DNA of 64,000 nt from Haloarcula salina (GTDB lineage: Archaea > Halobacteriota > Halobacteria > Halobacteriales > Haloarculaceae): the NCBI RefSeq assembly GCF_010119195.1, contig NZ_WRXL01000002.1, positions 1 through 64,000 on the forward strand, read 5' to 3'. Both the position numbers and the translations under genes were made by a program. The notes beneath the pieces were generated by a model that worked only from the letters and a program-made list of their open reading frames with translations, made no database searches and had not been told where the DNA came from. Shown piece by piece: positions 43,785 to 53,165 of the stretch. Each line of letters starts with the position of its first letter. Within the stretch, counting starts at the first letter, position 1.

Positions 43785-44552
43785 ATGAACGCAGGCGACA
43801 TCGCGAGCCGTCTCGACGACCGCCTCGACATCGACGCGTACGCCGACATCGACGCCAGCCCGAACGGCCTCCAGGTCGGCCCGGCGAGCCAGCCGGTCGA
43901 CCACGCGGCCTTCGCGGTCGACGCCGCGGTCGAGACCATCGACCGGGCCGCCGAGGCCGGCGCGGACCTCCTCGTGACCCACCACGGCGTCGTGTGGGGT
44001 GGGATGGAGCGCGTGACCGGGACTCACTACCGCCGTATCGCGCCGCTCATCGACGACGACCTGGCGCTGTACGTCGCGCACCTCCCGCTCGACGGCCACC
44101 AGACGCTCGGCAACGCGGCCGGCGTGGCGGACCTCCTCGACCTGGACAACCGCGCGCCGTTCGGGTCGATGAGCGGCGGGCACATCGGCCAGCGGGGGAC
44201 TCTCGCGGAGCCGACGACCGTCTCCGACCTCGCTTCTTCCCTCGAAGGCAATTTAGACACCGGCGGCGAGCACGTCCAGGTCCTCGACTTCGGCCCGTCG
44301 ACGGTCGAGGACGTGGCGATCGTCACGGGCAGCGGCGTCGACTGGCTGGAGGCGGCCGCCGAGACGGGCGCGGACGTGCTCGTCACCGGCGAGGGGAAAC
44401 AGCAGGCCTACCACGAGGCCCGCGAGGCCGGCGTCCACGTCGTCCTCGCCGGGCACTACGCGACCGAGACGTTCGGCGTCCGGTCCCTTCAGGAGACCGT
44501 CGCGGACTGGGGGCCGGAGACGACGTACATCGACTGCCCGACCGGGCTCTGA
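43785..44552 (+). CDS. Nif3-like dinuclear metal protein
   Basis: This 255-residue protein belongs to the NIF3/YbgI (DUF34) family, which forms toroidal hexamers with a di-metal site. Ligand regions are 'LLVTHHGVVWGG' and 'VVLAGHYATE', with 'LYVAHLPLDGH' and 'VLVTGEGKQQA' between. The length and domain order are normal. GTP cyclohydrolase-like or metal-insertase roles have been proposed for relatives; no role is shown here. The gene is nine bases upstream of the SprT-like gene. Confidence 0.93.
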   Translation: MNAGDIASRLDDRLDIDAYADIDASPNGLQVGPASQPVDHAAFAVDAAVETIDRAAEAGADLLVTHHGVVWGGMERVTGTHYRRIAPLIDDDLALYVAHLPLDGHQTLGNAAGVADLLDLDNRAPFGSMSGGHIGQRGTLAEPTTVSDLASSLEGNLDTGGEHVQVLDFGPSTVEDVAIVTGSGVDWLEAAAETGADVLVTGEGKQQAYHEAREAGVHVVLAGHYATETFGVRSLQETVADWGPETTYIDCPTGL

Positions 44553-44561
44553 ACCCCGGAG

Positions 44562-45119
44562 ATGGATCTTTCCTACGACAGTATCGAGTCCGACGCCGAC
44601 CTGATCGAGTGGTCACGCGCGTACTGCCGGACGGTCCGCAGGGAGCGCGGCGTGTCGGTCCGGTTCGACCTCGTCGACTGGGAGGTGTCCCACCGCGCCA
44701 AGCGCCGCGCCGCCGCTGTCAAGCGGCCGAAGCTCGACGGCGCAATAGTCGGGGAGCCGTTCGACTGGGAGTCCCTCGACGGGAGCGACGGTCGGCCGCT
44801 CCGGTGCACCGTCTCGCTCACGCGTGAGGCCTTCGAGACCTTCGACCGCGACGAGTGGGAGTCGACGCTGCGCCACGAGCTCGTCCACGTCGAGCAGTAC
44901 CAGCGCGACGGGACGACCGACCACGGCCCCGCCTTCCGCGAGCGGGCCGCGCATCTCGACACCGACGTCCACTGCCCCGCGTTCAGCGACCCGAAGTACG
45001 TCCTCACCTGCGGCGACTGCGGCGACCTCGTGGCGCGCAGATACCGCGACTGCAAACTGGTCGACGAGCGCGAGAGCTATCGGTCGAACTGCTGTGGCGC
45101 GTCGCTCGAACTGACCTGA
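44562..45119 (+). CDS. SprT-like zinc metalloprotease-type protein
   Basis: This 185-residue protein has the SprT motif: His105-Glu106 and His109 in 'RHELVHVEQ', a third ligand His121 in 'DHGPAF', and a C-terminal zinc ribbon (Cys150, Cys153, Cys177 and Cys178 in 'CGDCG' and 'SNCCGAS'). The related SPRTN family degrades DNA-protein crosslinks. The gene follows the Nif3 gene and is convergent with azlD, 11 bases away. Activity in haloarchaea is unknown. Confidence 0.85.
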   Translation: MDLSYDSIESDADLIEWSRAYCRTVRRERGVSVRFDLVDWEVSHRAKRRAAAVKRPKLDGAIVGEPFDWESLDGSDGRPLRCTVSLTREAFETFDRDEWESTLRHELVHVEQYQRDGTTDHGPAFRERAAHLDTDVHCPAFSDPKYVLTCGDCGDLVARRYRDCKLVDERESYRSNCCGASLELT

Positions 45120-45130
45120 AACGGCGCGAC

Positions 45131-45460
45131 TCAGAACAGGAACCGGACGGCCCAGAGGACGCCCATTCCCGTCGCCATCGTCGCGAACACGTCCTCGGTC
45201 TTCCAGGCCACGCCCGCCGCGAGCGCCCCCGCGACGAACTTGTCGGCGGCGAAGGTCGCGGCGTCGAGCGTCACGAACGAGGGTAGCACGAGCGCGGCGA
45301 GAACTGCGGCGGGGACGAATCGCAGGAGTCGCTCGACGCCGGACGGAATCTCGTCGAGGCGGCCGAACAGCGCGATAAAGGAGAGCCGGCAGGCGTACGT
45401 CAGGACGCCGATGGCCGCGACGGCGGCGGCGACCGCGACCGGGTCGTAGCTAGTCGCCAT
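45131..45460 (-). CDS. azlD: AzlD-family branched-chain amino-acid export subunit
   Basis: This 109-residue membrane protein has four hydrophobic helices and the AzlD pattern 'AAIGVLTYACRLSFIALF', 'LRFVPAAVLAALVLPSF' and 'ALAAGVAWKTEDVFATM'. With AzlC it forms a two-part exporter of branched-chain amino acids. The start overlaps the end of azlC by 11 bases. Confidence 0.88.
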   Translation of the reverse strand: MATSYDPVAVAAAVAAIGVLTYACRLSFIALFGRLDEIPSGVERLLRFVPAAVLAALVLPSFVTLDAATFAADKFVAGALAAGVAWKTEDVFATMATGMGVLWAVRFLF

Positions 45461-46142
45461 CGCTCGCCCCCCAGACGGACTCGGTGACGACGCCGGCGGT
45501 GATACCGACCGCCGACCCGACGAGCAGGCCGAGGTTGAGCGGGAGGCCCGCGCCGAGGACCGCCAGCGCGCCCCCGACGACGGCCGCGACCGCGGACGCC
45601 CGGTCCTCGATGGCCGGGACGAGGATGGCCAGGAAGACCAGCGGGATGGCGAACTCTAGCCCCCAGGCGTCGGGGACGCCGGTCCCGAGCAGCGCGCCGG
45701 CGACGGTGGTGACCTGCCACACCGCCCAGAGCGTGACCGCCGCGCCGAGGTAGTACCACTTGCGGTCGACGGGGCGGTCTGACCGGTAGCTGGCGACGGA
45801 GATGGCGTACGCCTGGTCGGTCAGGACGTACGCGAGGACGGCCTTCCACCGGGCGGTGAACTCGCGGAAGTACGGCGCGATGGAGGCCGAGTACATCAGG
45901 TAGCGGAGGTTGATGACGACCGCGGTCGCCACGACCACGGTGAGCGGGGCGTCCTGTCCGAGCAGTTCCAGGGCGGCGATCTGCGACGCGCCGGCGAAGA
46001 CGACGACGGAGAGTCCGACCGCCGTCGTGAGTCCGAACCCGGCGTTGACGGCGGCGATGCCGGCGACGAGCCCGAAGGGGACGATGCCGAGCAGCAGCGG
46101 AACCGCGTCGCGGGCGCCGCGGCGGAACGCGGAAGTGTCCAT
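45450..46142 (-). CDS. azlC: AzlC-family amino-acid export permease
   Basis: This 230-residue protein has several transmembrane helices and the AzlC signatures 'PLLLGIVPFGLVAGIAAVNAG', 'SVVVFAGASQIAALELL', 'NLRYLMYSASIAPYF' and 'LTDQAYAISV'. It pairs with the overlapping azlD gene. The start is the ATG giving MDTSAFRRGARDAVP, the normal N-terminus. Confidence 0.92.
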   Translation of the reverse strand: MDTSAFRRGARDAVPLLLGIVPFGLVAGIAAVNAGFGLTTAVGLSVVVFAGASQIAALELLGQDAPLTVVVATAVVINLRYLMYSASIAPYFREFTARWKAVLAYVLTDQAYAISVASYRSDRPVDRKWYYLGAAVTLWAVWQVTTVAGALLGTGVPDAWGLEFAIPLVFLAILVPAIEDRASAVAAVVGGALAVLGAGLPLNLGLLVGSAVGITAGVVTESVWGASDGD

Positions 46143-46328
46143 AGCTGTGGGTCAGCGTCGGTGACGCTAAGACCACCGTTTCGACTGGCGTGTGATACGT
46201 CGAGACGGGGCACGAAAGTATTCCCCAGATGGAGTGGCATGGCGACTCGGGACGCCTGCGAAGTGATCATCCACTCCGGGGAATATGTTTGAGAATGCAC
46301 TTATGACAGGAATTGTATATATAGGGTG

Positions 46329-46733
46329 ATGCTCCGAAGGAATTTCCTCATACTCTCGTCCTCCACCTGTGTTTATTTGGCAGGCTGTTCTTCCACATCA
46401 GACAATACAAACACACAGTCAGAAACGACTGATGAATCCCAAGATCAGTATCTTGAAATCCGTAACCGAACCGAAGATGAAGTGAGCTTATCCCTCAAAG
46501 TAGAAGGTTCAGATTCAGTTATATTGCAGGAAGACTCTGAGGTGAAAGCTGGCCAAACCGAAAAAATCCCACTTCAAATCGCTGAAGAGGGCAAATACGA
46601 GTTAACAGTTTCTCGCTTAGGCGGCAACGAAGTTTCGCAAACGTTGGTAATCGGAGACTATGACTTAGAACATGACCCAAATGTCATTATCGAGGTCCGA
46701 GACGAAAAGATAGAAATAGTTGAGTTAGAGTGA
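46329..46733 (+). CDS. Small low-GC lipoprotein
   Basis: This protein of about 134 residues has a signal with lipobox ('YLAGC', Cys about 20) followed by a Ser/Thr/Asn linker and a beta-sandwich-like domain ('YLEIRNRTEDEVSLSLKVEG', 'KIPLQIAEEGKYELTVS'). AT content is clearly higher than the neighbours, suggesting horizontal transfer. The TATA-like TATATATAG lies only about 15 bases upstream of the start. No family or partner was identified. Confidence 0.6.
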   Translation: MLRRNFLILSSSTCVYLAGCSSTSDNTNTQSETTDESQDQYLEIRNRTEDEVSLSLKVEGSDSVILQEDSEVKAGQTEKIPLQIAEEGKYELTVSRLGGNEVSQTLVIGDYDLEHDPNVIIEVRDEKIEIVELE

Positions 46734-46957
46734 GCTAATAAGACTCGTCCGATGAACTGACCGCTACGGCTGTGAATCGATTCGCTGTCTTAACAACAAC
46801 TGTTATCGGACCGATTGAAACGATTCACACACCGATCCCACGACGGCAGTGCGATCGAGTGTGCCGTGATTTTCGATGGCCACTATCGGTCGACAGGCCG
46901 CTCGGCGGACGCGGCGAACCGCGACGTTGAAACCGCGGCGCGCCCGACTGGCGTCCA

Positions 46958-47965
46958 ATGAGCGACCACACCGACGAGCGAGAGACGTTCCGTCACGACC
47001 CCATCGGGCACGCGGAGGCGCGGGCCGGGATGACGGTCGGCGAGCTGGCCGACAGCTACGGGCAGGCGGGCATCGGCGCGAGCGACCTCCACGAGGCCGT
47101 CGACGTCTACAGCGAGATGCTCGACGACGACGTGACGACGTTCTTCGGGCTGGCCGGCGCGATGGTTCCGACGGGGATGCGGGCCATCGTCAGCGAACTC
47201 ATCCGCGACGGGCACATCGACGTGCTGGTGACGACCGGCGCGAACTGCACGCACGACAGCATCGAGGCCATCGGCGGCAAGCACCACCACGGCGAGGTCA
47301 CCCCCGAAGACCGGACCGAGCGCGAGCACGACGAGACGCTGCGCGACGAGGGCGTCGACCGCATCTACAACGTCTACCTCCCCCAGGAGCACTTCGCGCT
47401 GTTCGAGAACCACCTCCGGAGCGAGGTGTTCTCGACGCTGGAAGACGAGGGAGCCGTCTCCATCCAGCGCCTGACCGAGGAACTCGGCCGAGCTAACAGC
47501 GAAGTCAACGAGCGCGAGGACGTGGCCGAGGACGCCGGCGTGCTGGCGGCGGCCTACGAGAACGACGTACCGGTGTACTGCCCGGCGTTCCAGGACTCGG
47601 TGCTCGGTCTGCAGGCGTGGATGTACTCCCAGACGAGCGAGTTCACCGTGGACGCGCTCGCGGACATGACGGGGATCACCGACATCGCCTACGAGGCCGA
47701 CAGCGCCGGCGCGATGGTCGTCGGCGGCGGCGTCCCGAAGAACTACGTCCTCCAGACGATGCTCGTCTCGCCGGACGCCTACGACTACGCCGTCCAGCTG
47801 ACGATGGACCCCTCGAACACCGGCGGCCTCTCCGGGGCGACCCTGGACGAGGCCCGCTCGTGGGGCAAACTGGAGAAGGACGCGCGCAACGTCTCGGTGT
47901 ACGCCGACGCCACCATCACGCTCCCGCTGGTCGTCGCCGCGGCCCGCGAACGCGCCGGCGAGTGA
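46958..47965 (+). CDS. dys: Deoxyhypusine synthase
   Basis: This 335-residue protein forms the first hypusine intermediate on aIF5A. It has 'FGLAGAMVPTGMRAIV', 'VLVTTGANCTHDSIEAIGG', 'YCPAFQDSVLGLQAW' and the catalytic Lys304 in 'EARSWGKLEKDA'. The length and block order are normal for the archaeal enzyme. It stands alone, 6 kb from its substrate gene on the same strand. Confidence 0.96.
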   Translation: MSDHTDERETFRHDPIGHAEARAGMTVGELADSYGQAGIGASDLHEAVDVYSEMLDDDVTTFFGLAGAMVPTGMRAIVSELIRDGHIDVLVTTGANCTHDSIEAIGGKHHHGEVTPEDRTEREHDETLRDEGVDRIYNVYLPQEHFALFENHLRSEVFSTLEDEGAVSIQRLTEELGRANSEVNEREDVAEDAGVLAAAYENDVPVYCPAFQDSVLGLQAWMYSQTSEFTVDALADMTGITDIAYEADSAGAMVVGGGVPKNYVLQTMLVSPDAYDYAVQLTMDPSNTGGLSGATLDEARSWGKLEKDARNVSVYADATITLPLVVAAARERAGE

Positions 47966-48093
47966 TCCCCTGACTCGTCCGGTATGTACGGCTATACACC
48001 TGACCGCTGGCGGGGACCGCTCCCGAGAGGCCGTACCGATACGTACCACTCATATAAAACGTCTTTCGCGGGCCACCGGGACCCTCGACTGTC

Positions 48094-49116
48094 ATGTCAC
48101 GCTACATCGGTCGGCGGACGTTCGTCGAGGGAACGGCGGCGACGCTCGCTGGCGCGGGCCTCGCAGGGACGGTCAGCGCACAGCAGTCCGAGGACGCGGA
48201 CGACGGGGACGGCGAACAGGGCGAGCGCGGAGAGCGCGGACAGGGCGAACACGACGACGGCGCGGAGGACGCGATGACCGACGACCCGACGCTCGTCGCG
48301 CATCGCGGGTTCGCCGGCGTTTACCCCGAGAACACGGAACTGGCGGTCGAGGCCGCCTCGTTCGGCGGCCCGGGCACGGACACCGCCCACCGCCGGGCGG
48401 ACGTGATCGAAGTCGACGTGGTCCCGACCGCCGACGGGACGCTCGTGACGTTCCACGACGACGGCCTCGCCGGGCGCGACGGCGGCGAGCGCGGTCTGAC
48501 GGACGCGGAGGGCCTGGTCTTCGAGACTGATACGGACACCGTCACGAGCGCGGCCGTCCTCGGGACCGAGGAGACCGTCCCGACTCTCGAAACGGTGCTC
48601 GACTCGATTCCGCCGAGCGTGGGCGTCAATCTGGAGTTCAAGAACCCCGGGAGCGAGGACCTCCGCTTCGCCGAGTCGCTGTCCGAGGACGCGCTCGCGA
48701 CCCAGAAAGAACTCTGGCGGCCCTACACCGAGCGCGCCCTCTCCCTCGCGAGCGAGTACGACAACGAGGTCCTCGTCTCGTCGTTCTACGAGGCCGCGCT
48801 GGCGACGGTGCGCGAGACCGACGACTCGATTCCCGTCGCGTTCCTCTTCTGGGACAGCATCGAGACCGGCCTGGAAATCACCCGCCGGTACGACTGCGAG
48901 GCGCTGAACGTCCCCCGAAACATGGTGCAGGGGACGCCCCTGTTCAACGACGAGTACTACGTCGAGGGCGGGTTCAGCGACGTGGACCTGGTCGAGATCG
49001 CCCACGGCGAGGATCGCGAGGTGAACGTCTGGACGGTCGAGACGTGGTACCAGGCCCAGGAACTCGGGCGGGCCGGCGTCGACGGTCTCATCGCGGACTA
49101 CCCGACGATTCTCTGA
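48094..49116 (+). CDS. Exported glycerophosphodiester phosphodiesterase
   Basis: This 340-residue protein has a Tat signal ('GRRTFVEGTAATLAGAGLAG', ending about residue 27) and an acidic linker to about residue 62. The GDPD TIM-barrel follows with metal and catalytic residues in 'LVAHRGFAGVYPENTE', 'VIEVDVVPTADGTLVTFHDDGL' (in parts), 'LEFKNPGSED' and 'VNVWTVET'. It should hydrolyse glycerophosphodiesters outside the membrane. Upstream is AT-rich with 'TATAAAA' about 30 bases before the ATG. Confidence 0.9.
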   Translation: MSRYIGRRTFVEGTAATLAGAGLAGTVSAQQSEDADDGDGEQGERGERGQGEHDDGAEDAMTDDPTLVAHRGFAGVYPENTELAVEAASFGGPGTDTAHRRADVIEVDVVPTADGTLVTFHDDGLAGRDGGERGLTDAEGLVFETDTDTVTSAAVLGTEETVPTLETVLDSIPPSVGVNLEFKNPGSEDLRFAESLSEDALATQKELWRPYTERALSLASEYDNEVLVSSFYEAALATVRETDDSIPVAFLFWDSIETGLEITRRYDCEALNVPRNMVQGTPLFNDEYYVEGGFSDVDLVEIAHGEDREVNVWTVETWYQAQELGRAGVDGLIADYPTIL

Positions 49117-49172
49117 GGAGGTCGTCGCGCGGAGCCCACAGTTCTATTGTGATCCGAGCTAAACGTTCGCAC

Positions 49173-49670
49173 ATGTCATTTCAGACGACTGTCCGGCCGG
49201 CCGAACCGGTGGACGTCGCGGACATCCGGCGGGTCGCCAGCGCCGCGTGGCATACCGTGTACGACGACATCCTCGGCGCGGAGACCGTCGACGACCTCCT
49301 CGACGAGGGCTACGCCACCGAGGTGCTGGAGCGGATGATCGAACTCGACGACATCGGGCTGTTCGTCTCGACCGCGGACGGGGACGTGGTCGGGTACGCG
49401 AGCTGCGGGATGACCGACGCCGCGGGTTTCGGCGACCTCGACCTGTACGTCCACCCGGACTACTGGGGCGAGGGCATCGGCACGGACCTGCTCAACCGGG
49501 GCGAGAGTCACCTGCGCGACCTCTCGGTCCGGAAGATCCGCGACGAGGTGCTCGCGGACAACGAGGTCGGTAACGGCTTCTACCGGACGCACTTCGAGAA
49601 GATCGGCGAGCGGACGACCGAGGTCGCCGGTCGCGAGTACCCGGTGAACGTCTACGAGCGGACGGTGTGA
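49173..49670 (+). CDS. GNAT-family acetyltransferase
   Basis: This 165-residue protein has the GNAT fold with 'VRPAEPVDVADIRRVA', 'GYASCGMTD', the acetyl-CoA loop 'WGEGIGTDLLNRG' and 'EVLADNEVGNGFYRTHFEKIG'. The ATG giving MSFQTTV is chosen; the frame extends farther upstream only as a shadow of the GDPD gene. The substrate is unknown. Confidence 0.9.
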   Translation: MSFQTTVRPAEPVDVADIRRVASAAWHTVYDDILGAETVDDLLDEGYATEVLERMIELDDIGLFVSTADGDVVGYASCGMTDAAGFGDLDLYVHPDYWGEGIGTDLLNRGESHLRDLSVRKIRDEVLADNEVGNGFYRTHFEKIGERTTEVAGREYPVNVYERTV

Positions 49671-49761
49671 GTACGGCTTGATTTCGAATGCGTATGTGAC
49701 GCACACTCGCTCTCAGTCCGTGTAACAGCGCTTAAGCCGCCGAACGTCCTTCCCCGGTGCA

Positions 49762-50949
49762 ATGAGCTACAAGATCGGACTCGTCGGCAAGCCCTCCGTC
49801 GGCAAGTCCACGTTCTTCAACGCAGCGACGATGAACGACGTCCCGGAGGGGGCGTACCCGTTCACGACGATCGACCCGTCGATGGGCGAGGCCTACGTCC
49901 GGGTCGACTGCGCCGCCCCGGAGTTCGACCACTCCTGTACCCCGAACCACGGCTACTGCGCGGACGGCGTCCGGTTCGTCCCGACGAAACTGGTCGACGT
50001 GGCCGGCCTGGTCCCCGGCGCACACGAGGGGAAGGGACTGGGGAACCAGTTCCTCTCGGACCTCAACGAGGCCGACGTGCTCATCCACGTCGTCGACTTC
50101 ACCGGCGAGACCGACCTCGAAGGCGAGCCGACCGAGGGCCACGACCCCCGCGAGGACATCGACTTCCTCGAAGACGAACTGGACATGTGGTACCTCGACG
50201 TGCTGGAGAAGGGCATCGAGCGGTACCGCTCTGGCTACCACGGCGAGGACGCCGACATCGAGGCCGACCTCGCCGAGCAGCTGTCCGCGTTCAAGATCAG
50301 CGAGGAGGAAGTGAAGCAGGTCATCCTGACCCAGGACCTCGAACTCGACCCGGACGAGTGGGACGAGGCCGACAGGGAGGCGCTGGCCCGCGAGATCCGC
50401 ATCCGGACCAAGCCGATGGTCGTCGCCGCGAACAAGATGGACACCGAGGCGGCCCAGGACAACTGGGAGGCCGTCACGAACGACCCCGAGTACGAGCACC
50501 TGACGTTCGTCCCCGTCTCGGCTCACGCGGAGAAGGCCCTGAAGAACGGCGACGAGCAGGACGTGCTCGACTACCGCCCCGGCGACGACGACTTCACCGT
50601 GACCGCCGACCTCCCCGAGGAGAAGGCCGCCGGCCTCGAACAGATCCGCGAGTTCGTCGCCGCGTTCGGCGGGACCGGCGTCCAGCAGGCCCTCGAGACG
50701 GCGCTGTTCGAGGAACTGGAGGCCATCGCGGTGTTTCCCGGCGCGCGCAAGCCCCAGGAGGACGGCACCTTCCTGCAGGACTGCTTCGTCCTCCCCGACG
50801 GCTCGACCGCCGAGGACTTCGCGTACTTCCTTCACACGGACATCGGCGACGGCTTCCTCCACGCCCACGACGTTCGCTCCGGCCGCCAGGTCGGGGCCGA
50901 CACCGAACTCGACCACCGCGACGTGGTCGAGATCACGACGACGAACTGA
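49762..50949 (+). CDS. ychF: YchF/OLA1-type GTPase-like ATPase
   Basis: This 395-residue protein has G1 'GKPSVGKST', G3-like 'DVAGLVPGAH', the NKxD-type 'VAANKMD' and a C-terminal TGS-like domain ending in 'HDVRSGRQVGADTEL'. YchF/OLA1 proteins bind ribosomes and prefer ATP. In archaea this is a housekeeping gene. The start is the ATG giving MSYKIGLVG. Confidence 0.95.
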   Translation: MSYKIGLVGKPSVGKSTFFNAATMNDVPEGAYPFTTIDPSMGEAYVRVDCAAPEFDHSCTPNHGYCADGVRFVPTKLVDVAGLVPGAHEGKGLGNQFLSDLNEADVLIHVVDFTGETDLEGEPTEGHDPREDIDFLEDELDMWYLDVLEKGIERYRSGYHGEDADIEADLAEQLSAFKISEEEVKQVILTQDLELDPDEWDEADREALAREIRIRTKPMVVAANKMDTEAAQDNWEAVTNDPEYEHLTFVPVSAHAEKALKNGDEQDVLDYRPGDDDFTVTADLPEEKAAGLEQIREFVAAFGGTGVQQALETALFEELEAIAVFPGARKPQEDGTFLQDCFVLPDGSTAEDFAYFLHTDIGDGFLHAHDVRSGRQVGADTELDHRDVVEITTTN

Positions 50950-50976
50950 GCCGCCCGGGACCGTCGCTAGCCGCCG

Positions 50977-51513
50977 TCACAACAGCAGGTGAGCCAGCAG
51001 GGCGACGATGGCGATCTTCTTGACGAGGATGACGACGATGATCCACTGCGTCGTCGAGAGGCCGCGCAGGCGCTGGACACCCCGCCGGAGGAAGGCGGGC
51101 GAGTGGGCGACCTCGCGCACCAGCAGTCGCCACTCCGCTCGGAACGTCTCCAGGGCCGACCCCTGTCCCTCCGTGTAGGCGGCTTCCGGTGCGGGGAGCC
51201 ACTCCGCGCCGGTGTATTCGAGTTCGACGAGCGCGCCCTCCAGGTGGGCGACCTGCTCGAACGAGAAGCCGCTGGCCTCACAGAGCCGTTCGAGGCGGGC
51301 CACGTCGCGGTCGCTGTCGAGGTCGTAGGTCCGCCGGATCGGATCGGTCGCCCAGTCGAACCGGAACCGACAGACGATCTGGTCGTCGCCGACCCACACG
51401 TCGTCCACCTCGGCGAGTTCGACCGTGCCCGCCGTCTCCTTTCGCTTGCGCTTCAGGTGCTCGTACTCGGAGGGGTCCGCCGCAGTCGTCAGCTGGGACT
51501 CCGTCTCGGACAT
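50977..51513 (-). CDS. Membrane-tethered hypothetical protein
   Basis: This 178-residue protein is mostly soluble ('EVDDVWVGDDQIVCRFRFDW', 'RTYDLDSDRDVARLERLCEAS') with a C-terminal transmembrane helix (about 152-176, 'STTQWIIVVILVKKIAIVALLAH'). No family with a known role was recognised. It is convergent with ychF. The anchor places the domain on one face of the membrane. Confidence 0.6.
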   Translation of the reverse strand: MSETESQLTTAADPSEYEHLKRKRKETAGTVELAEVDDVWVGDDQIVCRFRFDWATDPIRRTYDLDSDRDVARLERLCEASGFSFEQVAHLEGALVELEYTGAEWLPAPEAAYTEGQGSALETFRAEWRLLVREVAHSPAFLRRGVQRLRGLSTTQWIIVVILVKKIAIVALLAHLLL

Positions 51514-51559
51514 GTCTTCCCTCCCGTGTTTGGCTCTCGACGCTATACGTTTTCTCCCG

Positions 51560-52162
51560 CTACGGCGGGTCGACCGGACAGCCGTTGATCTCGCCGCCGC
51601 GCATCCCCTCGGCGAGCCAGTAGATCGACAGCGTCAGCACGACCAGTGCCCCCACCGCGAACTCCAGGCCGTCGAGCGGCAGGAAGAGCAGCGAGGTCGA
51701 CACCCCGAGCAGCGAGAGCAGGGCCAGCAGGACCGCCGAGCCACAGGCCGCACAGCCCGCGCCCAGCGTGCCCAGCAAGAGCCCGGCCGCGCCCGCTCCG
51801 CCCTGTTGCAGGTCGAGGCCGTGCTCCCGGAAGTGGTACGCCGCGAGCGCGATGTCGACGCCGGTCAGCAGGGCGACGGCGACGAGCAGGACGCCCTGCG
51901 CGGCCGTGAACGACGTGCCGACGAAGGGGTACAGTTCGACCAGCACCCGGAGCCGACTGTCGAGCGGGAGCGACCCGCCGACGACGAGGTCCGACACCAG
52001 CGTGACCTGGAGCGAGAGGACGAACACCGACAGCGCGACGACGGCCGCGACGGCGGCCACGACTGCGTAGGCCGGCAGCGTGAGCACGAGCCGAACCGTG
52101 CGCCCCATCAGCCGCCAGTCGCGACCGCGCGTCGGCAGCCTGACTCGCCACACGCGGCTCAC
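51560..52162 (-). CDS. Multi-pass membrane protein with Cys motif
   Basis: This 200-residue protein has four to five transmembrane helices and a conserved-looking motif 'GTLGAGCAACGSAVLLA' between helices. It lies four bases from the DsbA-like gene on the same strand, so the Cys pair may take part in the same thiol exchange. The start is the ATG giving MSRVWRV. The family is unnamed. Confidence 0.6.
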   Translation of the reverse strand: MSRVWRVRLPTRGRDWRLMGRTVRLVLTLPAYAVVAAVAAVVALSVFVLSLQVTLVSDLVVGGSLPLDSRLRVLVELYPFVGTSFTAAQGVLLVAVALLTGVDIALAAYHFREHGLDLQQGGAGAAGLLLGTLGAGCAACGSAVLLALLSLLGVSTSLLFLPLDGLEFAVGALVVLTLSIYWLAEGMRGGEINGCPVDPP

Positions 52163-52166
52163 GGCG

Positions 52167-52823
52167 TCATCCCTCGCTCTCTCCCAGCGCCTCCGCGATG
52201 AGCTCGTAGCTGACGGAGCCGTTGACCTTCGTCACGAACTCGCCGTCCTCGAACAGCAGGATGATCGGCGTCGTCTCGCCCAGGCCGGCGTTCTCGGCCG
52301 CCCGGACGTCCGCCTGGACGGCGTCGGCGTGGGCCTCGTTCGCCGCGTCGGTCCTGACGGCATCGCCGTCGACCGCCGTCTCGCTATCGAGGAACGTTGC
52401 CGTCCGCTCAAGGACGTTCTCCGTGGTGAACGACGACTGCTCGGCGAAGTAATGGCCGAACAGCGACCAGAACGCCTCGCCGTCGCGGGCGAACGTCGAT
52501 TCGAGGGCCTGCGTCGCCGGCTCGCCCCAGGGGTAGATGACCGGGTAGGTCCGCACGACGTAGGCCCCCTTGCCCGTCTCGACGATGTTCGACTCGATGT
52601 CCGGCACGGTGTCCTCGTGAAAGCGCCGGCACGTCGGACAGGAGGGGTCCTCGAACGCCAGGACGACGTGCCCGCCGAGTTCGCCCCGACGCGGCTGGGC
52701 GTCGAGATCGGCCGCCGCGGGGTGGTCCGAGATGGACTCGCCGGTGGTCTCGCTGTCCGAACAGCCAGCGAGCCCGCCGACGACCCCGGCCCCCGTGAGC
52801 GACAGAAAGCGTCGTCTGTTCAT
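52167..52823 (-). CDS. DsbA-like Tat lipoprotein thioredoxin
   Basis: This 218-residue protein has a Tat motif 'RRRFLSLTGAGVVGG' and lipobox Cys21. The thioredoxin-like domain has the active site Cys-Pro-Thr-Cys in 'EDPSCPTCRRFHED' and the long helical insert of DsbA/DSBA-type proteins, with the cis-Pro loop in 'GLGETTPIILLFEDGE'. It probably catalyses disulfide exchange outside the membrane. It is operonic with the membrane protein that follows. Confidence 0.88.
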   Translation of the reverse strand: MNRRRFLSLTGAGVVGGLAGCSDSETTGESISDHPAAADLDAQPRRGELGGHVVLAFEDPSCPTCRRFHEDTVPDIESNIVETGKGAYVVRTYPVIYPWGEPATQALESTFARDGEAFWSLFGHYFAEQSSFTTENVLERTATFLDSETAVDGDAVRTDAANEAHADAVQADVRAAENAGLGETTPIILLFEDGEFVTKVNGSVSYELIAEALGESEG

Positions 52824-53165
52824 GATCGACCCGACGGCCCGCTGTGGTATAGCGTTTGTTCCAGTGTTCGCTCGCGAGGAGAAACCGTCTTGTCGCCGGC
52901 CGCGCTATCCCCGGGCGGCCGATGACGACGCCAGCGGGCCGAACCGGGGTGACTCCCCGGTGGTGACGAGCCCTATGAGTGCCGAGGCCGAACTATTACC
53001 GACCCTTCGTTTCGCTCGTTCATTGCAGAACAATAGGATGCAGCAGCGGGCAACGTGAGTGTTGAAACCGACCTCTCACCGAGAAAACGATAAACTCGGC
53101 CTGACGCTCAGCCCAAACAACAAAAATTATATAAGGACACAGTCTGCCATCCAGTGGAAACAATC
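52824..53165. other. Boundary region and promoter of the RM operon
   Basis: This 342-base stretch has no gene. Base composition shifts near 53050 from GC-rich to AT-rich, which fits the left boundary of an inserted element. TTATATAAG (53127-53135) is a TATA box; with start 25-30 bases later, the short leader leads to the ATG at 53166. No tRNA end or clear attachment repeat was found. Confidence 0.6.
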
